Notes under the pieces: generated by a model
Seen by the model: the letters and a program-made list of their open reading frames with translations, nothing else
Databases searched by the model: none
Told to the model about the DNA's origin: nothing
Assembly: GCA_016716465.1 (NCBI GenBank)
Contig: JADJWH010000001.1
Coordinates: 434,001 to 498,000, forward strand
DNA from: Gammaproteobacteria bacterium
GTDB taxonomy: Bacteria; Pseudomonadota; Gammaproteobacteria; SZUA-140
Length of the DNA stretch: 64,000 bases
Direction of reading: 5' to 3'
In this document: one piece after another, positions 25,060 to 34,000 of the stretch
Layout: each line of letters starts with the position of its first letter
How positions within the stretch are numbered: the first letter of the stretch is position 1
Made by a program: the position numbers and the translations under genes

Positions 25060-26710
25060 ATTTTCTGCAGCAACGAAGGAGTCAAACAGAACTCTGGTTA
25101 CGCCCACTCGAAACAACCAGCCTAGTCAAGCCGCGAGCGAGCGCATTGCAGCTTTCTTCGGTGGTATATTGCTAGGGTCGATTGTCATCATTCTGCTGGT
25201 TTACGTATTCGGAACGCTCGCCGCGCCCTTCACCGATGAGCTTGATCTGAGTGATATCTACTCCTGGTCGGGGATGCGGTGGATCGCGCTTGGTGGCCTC
25301 GGTGCCGGATTTGTTATTGGTATCGTTCTCGCGTTTGCAGACACAAGCGATAAGCAGGAACTCACAACCGCTGCTACCCCGGTTACTTCACCTGCTGCAA
25401 ACGTCAGCTCGTTCTTTGTCAAGTCTTCCGACAGCCTCAGCACTTCCAACACCCCTATAGCCGGCGATTTTCTGATTCCTGGCAACATCACGGTCATCAT
25501 CGCCTTCTTTCTGCAGCCGCAAGAGACACCGGGCGGCCAGGCAGAGTTTATCGGCGATCTGTCCGGTGAGGGTCAGTGGAAACAAAAGTTACTCGATGAG
25601 CTAGGTCTCAAAGGCGTCGAAGTCCGGCTGTTCACTGAAGACCAGTGGCGGATGCCGCAGATTCGGTCGGCTGACGAGATTTACGACCAAAAGAGTCTGG
25701 CGGATATTGTCGGCTCCATGGCGATCGCCCTCGATGAACTGGGCGTGGCTGATGAGGTGGTCAAGAAGTATATCCAGGGTGATTTCGAGAACCTGAGGCG
25801 ACCGACGTCGGGTCAAGTCATCCTGTTTCAGGCCATCGAGGCACCGCGCAGCCATCTTGGTAGGTTGTTAGAACCGGGTAAGCCTGCGGTGGCCGGGACA
25901 AGAAAGCTCGCCCCGGGTACGACAGGCACGTCTTGCGACAGTCCCCCCGAGCAGGCGCTACGAGAACCCGCGATCGATCCCATCGAAGCGGATCCGACGT
26001 CGAAGAGCGGAACCGTCGGGTTCCAGATGTCCGACATCGAGCGCCGCGTGATCGATCGAACGACATGGCCGCGCTCTGGCGCGTCCATCGACGAAAAAGC
26101 AACCGAACAGCTCGCTGCGAGCCTGGGCGAGGGGAGCATGCGCATCCATCGACGCGTGAATGTTTTCGATCCGGCCGATGCGCTGCCGTCGCCCGGGAGT
26201 TTCGTGTTCTGGTCGATCAACGGGATGGCTGTTGTGGCCGCCGTCGTTCCAGACGGCATCGATGGCCTGAACAACATGCCCTCGAATATCGAGGCCGGGT
26301 TCTTTGAGCTTAGAACGCAGGTCCAAGCTTATGATACGTTTCCCGTCATGTATTCGCGGCTGCTGCTGCCGACTGTGACCGGGCTTGACCGGAACAGCGA
26401 TGGCGAAATCAAAATGCAACTCCACGGGCTGGTGCTCGAAAGTGCCGGCGACTTCACGAACGCCGACTTTCAGGACTGGCTGATCGCGATCAAGAAGACG
26501 AAGCACACCCAACTCCAGGTGTTCGACGAGGACGGCAACAAATTGGCGATCGGCGAACGTGAACTGCTCGCGACTACCATTGCCACATACGTTCTGGGCT
26601 TCGACCAGTCGGCAGCCATGCTGGAGAGCATTGCGTCGCATCACCGCGACTTTCGCACCGCAGCAACGCAGCTCTATCGCGATTTTCCCGAAGCGACCTG
26701 GCCGGCTTGA
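24827..26710 (+). CDS. Zinc-ribbon-headed membrane protein, variant 1
   Basis: A 627-residue protein. Residues 1-78 hold two CxxC knuckles (Cys 4/7 and 69/72), a zinc-ribbon-like head. Two transmembrane helices follow at roughly 105-130 and 145-165 (GGILLGSIVIILLVYVFGTL; WIALGGLGAGFVIGIVLAF). A ~130-residue soluble region (ITVIIAFFLQPQE onward), an acidic linker and a ~220-residue C-terminal domain (from DIERRVIDRTTWPRSG) complete it; none is recognised. Its first 233 bp are almost identical to the head of the gene at 26862, while the bodies are unrelated: a shared sensor or anchor with exchanged effector parts. Confidence 0.65.
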   Translation: MSTCDICGNDLPAEAMQRFPSSLMSTLSKQAFVPKHLPRVMQDMVSADTSLEALWKMTVSVNETDWGLCPSCAAEVREFSAATKESNRTLVTPTRNNQPSQAASERIAAFFGGILLGSIVIILLVYVFGTLAAPFTDELDLSDIYSWSGMRWIALGGLGAGFVIGIVLAFADTSDKQELTTAATPVTSPAANVSSFFVKSSDSLSTSNTPIAGDFLIPGNITVIIAFFLQPQETPGGQAEFIGDLSGEGQWKQKLLDELGLKGVEVRLFTEDQWRMPQIRSADEIYDQKSLADIVGSMAIALDELGVADEVVKKYIQGDFENLRRPTSGQVILFQAIEAPRSHLGRLLEPGKPAVAGTRKLAPGTTGTSCDSPPEQALREPAIDPIEADPTSKSGTVGFQMSDIERRVIDRTTWPRSGASIDEKATEQLAASLGEGSMRIHRRVNVFDPADALPSPGSFVFWSINGMAVVAAVVPDGIDGLNNMPSNIEAGFFELRTQVQAYDTFPVMYSRLLLPTVTGLDRNSDGEIKMQLHGLVLESAGDFTNADFQDWLIAIKKTKHTQLQVFDEDGNKLAIGERELLATTIATYVLGFDQSAAMLESIASHHRDFRTAATQLYRDFPEATWPA

Positions 26711-26861
26711 GTCCTTGTTGTGTCAGGTTCTGGCCAGCATCCCCACGCTACGGCGCGGGCGAGCCAATTTGGCAACTCGTCGAACTACAGCTGAGACCCC
26801 GTGCGGCAAGAAGTCATATGTTTCAAGTGATTTTGCATCTTGATCTCAGAAGAGAACCGCC

Positions 26862-27094
26862 ATGAGTACCTGTGATATCTGTGGTAACGACCTCCCGGCC
26901 GAAGCTATGCAGCGATTTCCATCCTCGCTGATGTCAACCCTGTCCAAGCAAGCCTTTGTGCCAAAACACCTGCCTCGGGTCATACAGGACATGGTTTCGG
27001 CAGACACGTCCTTAGAGGCCCTGTGGAAGATGACCGTCTCGGTGAATGAGACTGATTGGGGTTTATGTCCGTCCTGTGCCGCCGAGGTTCGAGA
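26862..27094 (+). repeat. Zinc-ribbon head sequence, copy 2 (233 bp)
   Basis: Direct repeat of 24827-25059, 2035 bp downstream, one substitution. Both copies lie in frame at the start of membrane proteins with different bodies. Confidence 0.95.
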
Positions 27095-29723
27095 GTTTTC
27101 GGTGGCAACGAAGGCGTCAGGCGAAACACCGGATGCCCCCGATCGAAACATGCAGTCACATCAGGCTTCGGGCGACATTACATTCGACCCCATCACATTC
27201 GACATCGTCTTAGGCTTGATGATCGTAGTAGGTGCTGTTGTCTTGGCCTGGTACGGGTACCGCACGGCGGACTCTGAGTTAATGATCCTGGGAGGGTTAT
27301 TTCTCGGACTTCTATTCCTTACGGGTGTAGGCCTTGCGTTCTCGGGCCTCCGTTCAGTGACACGGAAGCGGAGACAAAGTCTGGCAAAGTGCAAGGAATG
27401 CAGTGCACAGTACAGCTTTTTGAGCGCTCGGGGCGATGGATTGTGTTCGGTCTGCGGAGATAGAGCCGATGAGGAGATGAAGCGCGACGAGGAGCAAGCA
27501 GAGCGCCTGAAAATCAGGAATACAAATGAGAAAATACGTGCATGGCTTGATGCAATTGCCAGTGGCGAAGAATGGAAACATTACGGCGTGGGCCTATGGA
27601 CGTCATTAGGTCATCAGGCGTCCCAGACTGTCAATCTCTGGGCCGGCCGCTTTTTCGGCGGAATTCTCGGGGATATGTTGCATAGCGAGACGATGCTTAT
27701 GAGTCTGGTGGCGGTTACAGAAAAGCACGATCTCTATATTGCGCATCTTGGGGGAACAGTCGGCATTTCCCCAGAGCGGATAAATTCGGCTGCTTTTAAC
27801 AAGGCCACCGTCCTGAAAATGGTGCTCACCCGCGCCAATGTTTCAGTAGATCATGAAGGTAGGCTTGTCGTCAGGGGATTTCAAAACGGGAAATCCATTG
27901 CCATGTCCTTCCCCGCCTGCTTCATCGATGGAAATGAAAAACTGCCAGCACGCTTAATGTCCATCGCTGCACTCACACAGCAAGGGAAACAGCCACCAGT
28001 AGCCGTTCACACTGATCCGGACGTTGAGGATGCGGATTATCAACCCGGAAACAGTGTATTGGAATCATTGATGGTCCAAACACATACTGCTTGGAAGGCG
28101 GGCGAACTCGATCCCTTAAATAAGGTCTGTGCTCAGGAGGCGCGTACCAATTCCCTACGCGCATTTATCGATGGACATCGTCAATACGAAGAGGACATCC
28201 TCCGAGCACATCGGTTGCGGGCATTTGATGAGGACGAATTTCTTGTTGGTCTCAACGAAGAAGATTTTGTGCTCACGTCAAAAGCCCTTTATTTGTTTAA
28301 ACCTGAAGAACAGGTCATCCTCTTGCGGGACGTCCAGAAATTCCAGACCAAGGGGATCTTAAAACTGACGCTCGAGCTCACTATGGCCAGCGGAGAAAAA
28401 CGGACACTTCCCGGGATAGGATCGCTTCCCGAAGATCATTATGTCCAGCACTTTATGAGTTACGTTTATCCAGGAACAACTGCTTCGGCGACCATTGCGA
28501 TCGCGGAAGCTCCAGAAAGCGAAGTCAGTTCTGCTGTTGAGTTTGATGAGCAGGTCGAGATAGCCACACCAGAGCTGGCGACGTTACAAGTTGAGGGTGA
28601 AAAACAGTCGGACGATATGCCTGTTTCGCTACTCTATCTGGCCGCCGCCGCAGGAGACGCCGGCGCGGTCAGAGCTCTGATCGAAAAGGGCACAAAAACG
28701 AACGTCAAAACGAGTGGCGGTGTAACGGCCCTGATGGGTGCGGCCGCCGGCGGTCATGGCGCAGTCGTCGACCTGCTGCTTGCACACGACACCGATGTGA
28801 ATGCACAGGCGGAGTTAGGTCATTTTGCGCTATACCTAGCCGCGCAGAATGGTCATACAGGGATTGTGCGCGAACTGCTCAAGAAGGGCGCAAACGTCGA
28901 CATGCAGACGAACTGGGGTGCCACATCACTCCAAGTGGCGGCGCAGCAGGGACACCGTGAGATCGCCGAGATCCTGCTGGAGTACGGCGCCACGGTCGAC
29001 CTGGATTCACAGTTCGTACCGCGCGCCATAGTAATCGCCATGCACGCAAATCACACAGAGTTGGTCGAGTTACTGACACGGGCCACAGTGGGCCTTGTGC
29101 GAGTGGATGGACTGAGTTACCTCGGCACGCTTGGAAGTGATCAACTGCCTGTCGGCGAAGCCCGGCTGATCGATGGCCAGGTAACAATCAGCAGCAAGCG
29201 GTCAAGGCTCAAGAAAGATGACAGTGTAGACTCAAAGCAACCCGAATCTGTAAATGAAGAAGGACAGGCATCGATGTTCGTGTTCGATTACGAACGTATG
29301 TCGGACGCCTATGGCATTGCCGCATTCGGGGCGATCGCGGAGGGATTGCACGGCTCACGCGGTGTCTGTGCATTTCTCGATGGCGATCTGGAAATCGCCG
29401 CCGGAGGGGTGTCGGGTGTGCCAGGCCTCCTTATGGGAATTCGGGATAACGGGTGGGTGATCGGTACTTCACGAGCGGACAGCCCTTTGATCTTCCTGGC
29501 ATCAATCGACCACCTCCATGGTTATGTCGCAGCCATGTGGACAGACAATGCTGAGGCCATAGACCTGCTAGATCGACACCTGGCGAACCGATTCCCCGAT
29601 GCTTACCTAGGTTTCCTGAGGCATCCGCAGCGTCTCGATCTACCCAAGTTCCACGACATCTTCCAGCCGTTGCAGCTTCCGGTAAAGGCGACCTATGTGG
29701 ATGGGAGGGAGAAAATCAACTAG
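26862..29723 (+). CDS. Zinc-ribbon-headed membrane protein with PH-like and ankyrin domains, variant 2
   Basis: A 953-residue multidomain protein. In order: the same CxxC/CxxC head as the upstream paralogue; two transmembrane helices near 108-155 (DIVLGLMIVVGAVVLAWY; LGGLFLGLLFLTGVGLAF); a second zinc ribbon (CKECSAQY...LCSVCGDRA); a soluble alpha/beta region; the FDEDEFLV...VLTSKALYLF module (about 452-510) shared with the 305-residue protein; four to five ankyrin repeats (about 586-745); and an unrecognised C-terminal domain (~180 residues). The soluble parts are most likely cytoplasmic. It looks like a membrane-tethered sensor/scaffold. Followed by 430 bp without genes and then repeat F. 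Confidence 0.7.
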   Translation: MSTCDICGNDLPAEAMQRFPSSLMSTLSKQAFVPKHLPRVIQDMVSADTSLEALWKMTVSVNETDWGLCPSCAAEVREFSVATKASGETPDAPDRNMQSHQASGDITFDPITFDIVLGLMIVVGAVVLAWYGYRTADSELMILGGLFLGLLFLTGVGLAFSGLRSVTRKRRQSLAKCKECSAQYSFLSARGDGLCSVCGDRADEEMKRDEEQAERLKIRNTNEKIRAWLDAIASGEEWKHYGVGLWTSLGHQASQTVNLWAGRFFGGILGDMLHSETMLMSLVAVTEKHDLYIAHLGGTVGISPERINSAAFNKATVLKMVLTRANVSVDHEGRLVVRGFQNGKSIAMSFPACFIDGNEKLPARLMSIAALTQQGKQPPVAVHTDPDVEDADYQPGNSVLESLMVQTHTAWKAGELDPLNKVCAQEARTNSLRAFIDGHRQYEEDILRAHRLRAFDEDEFLVGLNEEDFVLTSKALYLFKPEEQVILLRDVQKFQTKGILKLTLELTMASGEKRTLPGIGSLPEDHYVQHFMSYVYPGTTASATIAIAEAPESEVSSAVEFDEQVEIATPELATLQVEGEKQSDDMPVSLLYLAAAAGDAGAVRALIEKGTKTNVKTSGGVTALMGAAAGGHGAVVDLLLAHDTDVNAQAELGHFALYLAAQNGHTGIVRELLKKGANVDMQTNWGATSLQVAAQQGHREIAEILLEYGATVDLDSQFVPRAIVIAMHANHTELVELLTRATVGLVRVDGLSYLGTLGSDQLPVGEARLIDGQVTISSKRSRLKKDDSVDSKQPESVNEEGQASMFVFDYERMSDAYGIAAFGAIAEGLHGSRGVCAFLDGDLEIAAGGVSGVPGLLMGIRDNGWVIGTSRADSPLIFLASIDHLHGYVAAMWTDNAEAIDLLDRHLANRFPDAYLGFLRHPQRLDLPKFHDIFQPLQLPVKATYVDGREKIN

Positions 29724-30153
29724 GAGTACAAGAGTGGTCGAACCAAGTATGTGTTGGGCAAGGTCGCGCAATCCAGTGGGTGGAATGTCCGCCCCGGAAA
29801 AGAGTCAGATAGGGGCACCCGTTAAAAAGCTGTCCGTCAAGAGTAAAAAAATTCCCTGGGCTTGAAATTATGGTTTTCATGCTTTGCTGCGTTCAGTCAC
29901 CGAGATCCTCACCATTGCCGATATTTCTCTCTGTTTCGATTGATCGTGACCGCTCATTCCGGTCATGATCCCCGGAGTCTGTCGAAAAGCAGTGGAATCT
30001 TCCGACTTTTTCAGGCGTGGCAGAGCGCTGAGGGTCAGGTCTCGCTTAGCGGAGCGATTGCCGACCATGCGCTTTCACAATCTCTCGGCTATCCGACCAC
30101 GGCTTGTCTTGCCCCGGTGATAGAGGGTGGCCTAAGGGGTGCTGTGTGGAAGC
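29724..30153. other. Non-coding stretch before repeat F
   Basis: No convincing gene. Short frames on both strands lack ribosome sites and family resemblance. The segment looks like decayed sequence between the zinc-ribbon unit and the next repeat. Confidence 0.5.
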
Positions 30154-30310
30154 GTTCAATCGGCACATTTCGAGTATTTTGAAGGATTTTCTGAGCATGG
30201 TATTTTTTATGGTATCAACAATTAGCAGGATAATAAGCCATTGAATATAAAGGATAAAAAAGGCTCATTTACAATAGAGTGGGAGTAGGCCAGATCTGGC
30301 ACTGGTTGGC
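30154..30310 (+). repeat. Dispersed repeat, copy F
   Basis: Lead TTCAATCGGCACATTTCG, half-sites CATGGTAT and TATGGTAT 12 bp apart, stem AATAAGCCATT/AAAGGCTCATT, GAGTGGGAGT box and a shortened tail (GATCTGGCACTGGTTGGC). It is followed 47 bp later by the 3' end of a minus-strand gene. Confidence 0.85.
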
Positions 30311-30357
30311 GTCGGAGGGAAGAAAATTGTTACGTCCCCTTTCTTCGCTCGTCACCT

Positions 30358-30786
30358 CTATCCGGATTGACGCTTTGTGTTGATGCCAAGCTGTTCGAGC
30401 ATCGTCGCCTTGTCCCAGTAGCCGCGTTGAATGCTGATCCTGCCATCGCTTAGCTCGAAGATTTCACAACCATGTAGCGTGAAGGCACGGTTGGTCGGTG
30501 CGTGGCCAGCGAACTCGCCGCGCATCGTGCCGCGGAAACACCATTCGATCGCGACGCGGTTGCCATCGGCTGTGACGTGTTCGGCATCGACGACGATATC
30601 AGGGAAAGCCTGGAATACGTGGATATAGATCGCGCGCATCGTATCGCGGCCACTGACGGATTTGCGCCACGGCTGCTGGATATTGATCGCCTGCTCATCA
30701 TATAGCGCAATGGCTGCTTCGACATCGTGACGGTTGTATGCCGCTACCCACTGCGCTGCAACTTCTTTCGGTGATGAGTGTCTCAC
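30358..30786 (-). CDS. SnoaL/NTF2-like (ketosteroid isomerase fold) protein
   Basis: 142 residues from GTG 30786. The N-terminal helix (EVAAQWVAAYNRHDVEAAIALY) and the following conserved pattern (FPDIVVDAEHVTADGNRVAIEWCFRG; HGCEIFELSDGRISIQRGYWD) are typical of SnoaL-like polyketide-cyclase/NTF2 proteins. Members are small-molecule isomerases, cyclases or hydrolases, and the substrate cannot be inferred. It lies downstream of, and in the same direction as, an outer-membrane-like protein and an FAD monooxygenase, a context suggesting aromatic or polyketide-like compound turnover. Confidence 0.8.
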   Translation of the reverse strand: MRHSSPKEVAAQWVAAYNRHDVEAAIALYDEQAINIQQPWRKSVSGRDTMRAIYIHVFQAFPDIVVDAEHVTADGNRVAIEWCFRGTMRGEFAGHAPTNRAFTLHGCEIFELSDGRISIQRGYWDKATMLEQLGINTKRQSG

Positions 30787-30816
30787 GATGAATACCTGCT
30801 TCTGTCCTGTTGCTGC

Positions 30817-31398
30817 CTAGAAACGAATTCCGAGCTTCACCGATGCTTCCGGCAGGATTCGAAGTTCATAATTGTCGTCGACGAACATCACGTCGCGATC
30901 ACCGCTGACCGGAATGTGAATCGCCACCCAGGGATTGAGAAAAACCCTCTCGCTGACATAGTACACGTAGCCACCGCCGAGCGTGAGCATGTCGGTACGG
31001 TACGACTGGCGCAGACCGCTGGATTCCTCAGTAACCTTACCCTGCCAGCGCTCGATACCGGGTCCGACCCACCAGCCGCTCTTCCCTGCATCAAAAAAAT
31101 AGTCGAGGATGACGGCATTGATTTCGAGCCTGTTATTATCGAACCCGGATGCCGTGGCGAACTCGGGTGCCGTGACATTCGTGCGCACGTAGCGGATGCG
31201 CCAGTGATCGCGGCCGGCCGTCGCCGACAGGTAGTAGCCGTCGAGCAGGAATGGCAGAACATCCAGTTCGGTACCAAACTGCCAGGTATCAACCACCTGC
31301 TCGTCTGCGGCCTCGGCAGCCTGCATGCAGAATGTTCCGAGCAGTAGAGCCAGTGTAAGTATCCTCTGGTGGTCGCGTTCACTGCTTGTGTATCCCAT
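30817..31398 (-). CDS. Outer-membrane beta-barrel-like protein
   Basis: I prefer ATG 31398 with GGAG 12 nt upstream; the longer start at 31443 lacks a ribosome site. About 193 residues: a signal peptide (ILTLALLLGTFCMQAAEA), then alternating strands (WRIRYVRTNVT; RLEINAVILDYFFDAG; MLTLGGGYVYYVSERVFLNPW) and a terminal Phe, the hallmarks of a small outer-membrane barrel. Function unknown. Grouped with an FAD monooxygenase and a SnoaL-like gene on the minus strand. Confidence 0.65.
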   Translation of the reverse strand: MGYTSSERDHQRILTLALLLGTFCMQAAEAADEQVVDTWQFGTELDVLPFLLDGYYLSATAGRDHWRIRYVRTNVTAPEFATASGFDNNRLEINAVILDYFFDAGKSGWWVGPGIERWQGKVTEESSGLRQSYRTDMLTLGGGYVYYVSERVFLNPWVAIHIPVSGDRDVMFVDDNYELRILPEASVKLGIRF

Positions 31399-31461
31399 GT
31401 TGTCGTGCTCCGCTTTTGGTGCAGACGCTGAATCTCGCATCACTGATCAACGCAATAACTT

Positions 31462-32562
31462 TCAGGCTGGAACATGGTCGATACCGGCCATGCGCCGCCT
31501 GAACTTGCGTTGTACCCGTTCGGAACCCAGGACGTTGCTCACCATGAAGTTCCGAAACAGCTTGCCCAGCGGATTTCTGACTGACGCCATGCGGAACTGC
31601 TTGTCGCTTTCGCGCACGACCTGCTGTCCGACCGCATGGCGGTGATCGGAGTAACCTTCCAGTTCGCCGGCAGCCAGGCGCCGGGCGAATACGACGGCGT
31701 CTTCGATGCCAAGGTTCATGCCCCGGCCGCCGGCCGGAGAATGGATATGTGCTGCATCGCCGGCCAGGTACACCGATCCTTTGCAATATGCCTCGACCTG
31801 CCGCAGGCTGACCTTGAACTCGGTATTCCAGATCACGTCATGAATTTGCGAGCGCCCGGGCAGCAGGTCGAACACGCTGCCCTGGTTGGATATCAGCCGG
31901 TAGCGGTTACCAGGCATGGACATGACGAACAGCACCTTGCCGTCGTCGCGCATGATCAGGTGCGCCTCGCCATGCCCAAACGGCCATGCCATGCGCACAT
32001 CGGCCAGGCTCCAGGTGTCCTCGTAAGGCCTGCCGGGAAAATCCAGACCTATGCTCTTCCTGACCGAGGAGTGTGCGCCGTCCGCGCCCAGGATGTAGTC
32101 GACATCAAATGTCGATGCGATATCCTTGCGGCGAATACGCGCCGATACACTGTCTCCATCCGTATCGTAGCCGGCGAATTCAACGCCTTTTTCCACCGAG
32201 ATGCCGCGAGCCTGCAGGGCTTCTTCGAGAATCGCCTCGGTTTCATCCTGTGGCAGCGACAGCATAAAGTTGAACGGGTGGTTCATTTTCGAGAAGTCCA
32301 CCGTGGTCAGTATCCTGTCGCCATATCGCATGTTAACGCGGTATATCCGCAGACCTCGGGCGATCAACGCCTGGGAAACACCGCTGGGTTGCAGCAGCTC
32401 CAGGGTCCTGGCGTTGATACCCACGGCCTTGCTCAGCGTGCTTCGCTGCTCGTTTTTATCGATGATCCTGACGCGAATACCCTGCCGGTCCAGTTCCAGC
32501 GCACCGGCCATGCCAACCGGTCCGGCGCCGACGACCAGGGTACTGGGTAATTGCTTCTTCAT
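31462..32562 (-). CDS. FAD-dependent monooxygenase (p-hydroxybenzoate-hydroxylase fold)
   Basis: 366 residues with the three fingerprints of group A flavin monooxygenases: GxGxxG-type FAD site near the start (VVGAGPVGMAGALELDRQG), the DG motif (LGADGAHSSVRKSIG) and the second FAD motif GDAAHIHSPAGGRGMN. Such enzymes hydroxylate aromatic rings using NAD(P)H and O2. It lacks the C-terminal thioredoxin-like domain of phenol hydroxylases. Divergent from an AraC-type regulator 107 bp away, which probably controls it. Substrate not deducible. Confidence 0.9.
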   Translation of the reverse strand: MKKQLPSTLVVGAGPVGMAGALELDRQGIRVRIIDKNEQRSTLSKAVGINARTLELLQPSGVSQALIARGLRIYRVNMRYGDRILTTVDFSKMNHPFNFMLSLPQDETEAILEEALQARGISVEKGVEFAGYDTDGDSVSARIRRKDIASTFDVDYILGADGAHSSVRKSIGLDFPGRPYEDTWSLADVRMAWPFGHGEAHLIMRDDGKVLFVMSMPGNRYRLISNQGSVFDLLPGRSQIHDVIWNTEFKVSLRQVEAYCKGSVYLAGDAAHIHSPAGGRGMNLGIEDAVVFARRLAAGELEGYSDHRHAVGQQVVRESDKQFRMASVRNPLGKLFRNFMVSNVLGSERVQRKFRRRMAGIDHVPA

Positions 32563-32669
32563 ATGGTCTTCTCCTATATTTGTACGGGCTCAGCGTAAGC
32601 TATGAAGACTGGCCGGTATTTCACAGAAGAAGACAAAGTCTTGGCATTTTCTGACAATTTGGACGTGCG

Positions 32670-33683
32670 ATGAAAGGAGCCGGTGAAGAGAAAGTGTCTG
32701 CCAGGTCGGTGTTGGCGCTGCATACCGCGGCCAGTACCATCGGTATCGAATTGCGTTTCGAGGACTATTTTCCCGATCTTGACCCCGACGATCCCGACGG
32801 CCTGGTACCTTTGAGTCAACAGGTTCGGCTGGTGCAACGCATACTGGCAACTTCACGTGAGACCATCGGTCTTGAACTGGGTACCAATCTGCCTTTCGAA
32901 GGCCTCGGGTTCTGGGGATTTTTGCTGCGCTCGAGTCCGACATTCGAGGATATGCTCTACCGGGCTGAGCGCTATATTCGTATCGTTAACAAGTATTCTG
33001 AATTCTTTCTTGAATCACGGGATGGGCTGGTCGCCCAGATCTGTACCCATCCGTCGCCTTCGCCGTTCGGGCCGAGGGAACAGGTCGTACAAACATTTCT
33101 CTCGCATTGGCTGGCATGGGGCCGCATGCTGACCGGTAAAAATCTGGCACCTCTGAGGGCGTATTTCACCTGGCAGGGTCCCAGGAATACCCAGCCATTC
33201 CAGGATTTTTATCATTGCCCGGTTTGTTTTGGGGCTGATGAAGATGCATTGCTGTTCGATAAGGAAACCCTGCAAACGCGGTTGCCAGATTCAAGCCGGC
33301 ACTTGTCTGAGGACTTCGAAAATTATGCGGCCGCCTTGATCAGGCAGATCACCTCGGAGGATGAATTTCTGCCACGGGTATGCATTGCGATAGAAGAAGG
33401 TCTCGCTACCGGACATGGCCAGGAAGCCGATGTCGCGGACAGGCTTGCCATGACGACGCGCACCTTGCACAGGAAATTGCGAAACCAGGATACGACTTTC
33501 CGCAAGCTTCGTGACGAAGTGCTGGTGAAGAAGGCGAAATCCCTGTTATCGAAAGGAAACATACCCATCGCGGAAATCTCGTTCCTGCTGGGCTATTCCG
33601 AAGTTTCGACGTTCTATCGCGCATTCAAACGCTGGACCGGCACAGTACCCAAGGTGTGGCGGGAAGAGAACCTTGTGCAATAA
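32670..33683 (+). CDS. AraC-family transcriptional regulator
   Basis: 337 residues. The N-terminal ~200 residues match the arabinose_bd-type ligand domain (LVPLSQQVRLVQRI, then GLGFWGFLLRSSPTFEDML) of OruR/ArgR-like AraC regulators. The last ~90 residues are the double HTH (VADRLAMTTRTLHRKLRNQ; IPIAEISFLLGYSEVSTFYRAFKRWTGTVP). Transcribed divergently from the FAD monooxygenase, so it is likely its activator. The inducer is unknown. The gene is followed by the remnant of an antitoxin gene and repeat G. Confidence 0.9.
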   Translation: MKGAGEEKVSARSVLALHTAASTIGIELRFEDYFPDLDPDDPDGLVPLSQQVRLVQRILATSRETIGLELGTNLPFEGLGFWGFLLRSSPTFEDMLYRAERYIRIVNKYSEFFLESRDGLVAQICTHPSPSPFGPREQVVQTFLSHWLAWGRMLTGKNLAPLRAYFTWQGPRNTQPFQDFYHCPVCFGADEDALLFDKETLQTRLPDSSRHLSEDFENYAAALIRQITSEDEFLPRVCIAIEEGLATGHGQEADVADRLAMTTRTLHRKLRNQDTTFRKLRDEVLVKKAKSLLSKGNIPIAEISFLLGYSEVSTFYRAFKRWTGTVPKVWREENLVQ

Positions 33684-33760
33684 AGGGGACGGAAAAAGGG
33701 GACATAAGTATTTTTCGTCTTGATGCTGGTGTGGTTGACCACTTTTCCTTTTACCTATCG

Positions 33761-33983
33761 CTGGTGATGTCGATATAGGCAATGCAGTGCTGCGTGACCA
33801 TATCGATGGGGCCATCGGGTTCGAGAACTCTCTCGCCCGTGTCTTCGACAAGTCGAGCAAGAGTCTCATGCGTGTGTTTGGGACAAAAGGGGATACGCGG
33901 GCGAGCAATATTTTCGTGTTTTCCATTGCCTGCAGGAGCAGGAGGGGATAGGCCTGGAAGTCAAAGCTCGGAAGGTTGCCTAA
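33761..33983 (+). pseudogene. Degraded second copy of the HigA-like antitoxin
   Basis: The DNA aligns with the second half of the antitoxin at 8.8-9.0 kb (GATGTCGATA..., then TCGAGCAAGAGTCTCATGCG, and the end GCTCGGAAGGTTGCCTAA), but with frameshifts and a missing first half, so no intact protein can be made. Like the intact copy, it is followed within 20 bp by a dispersed repeat, so gene and repeat probably travelled as one unit. Confidence 0.85.
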
Positions 33984-34000
33984 TCTGCTGAGAGTCAGTG

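Noticed and set aside
29862..30182. 106-codon frame before repeat F
   Set aside because: It runs into the repeat, lacks a ribosome site and resembles no protein family.
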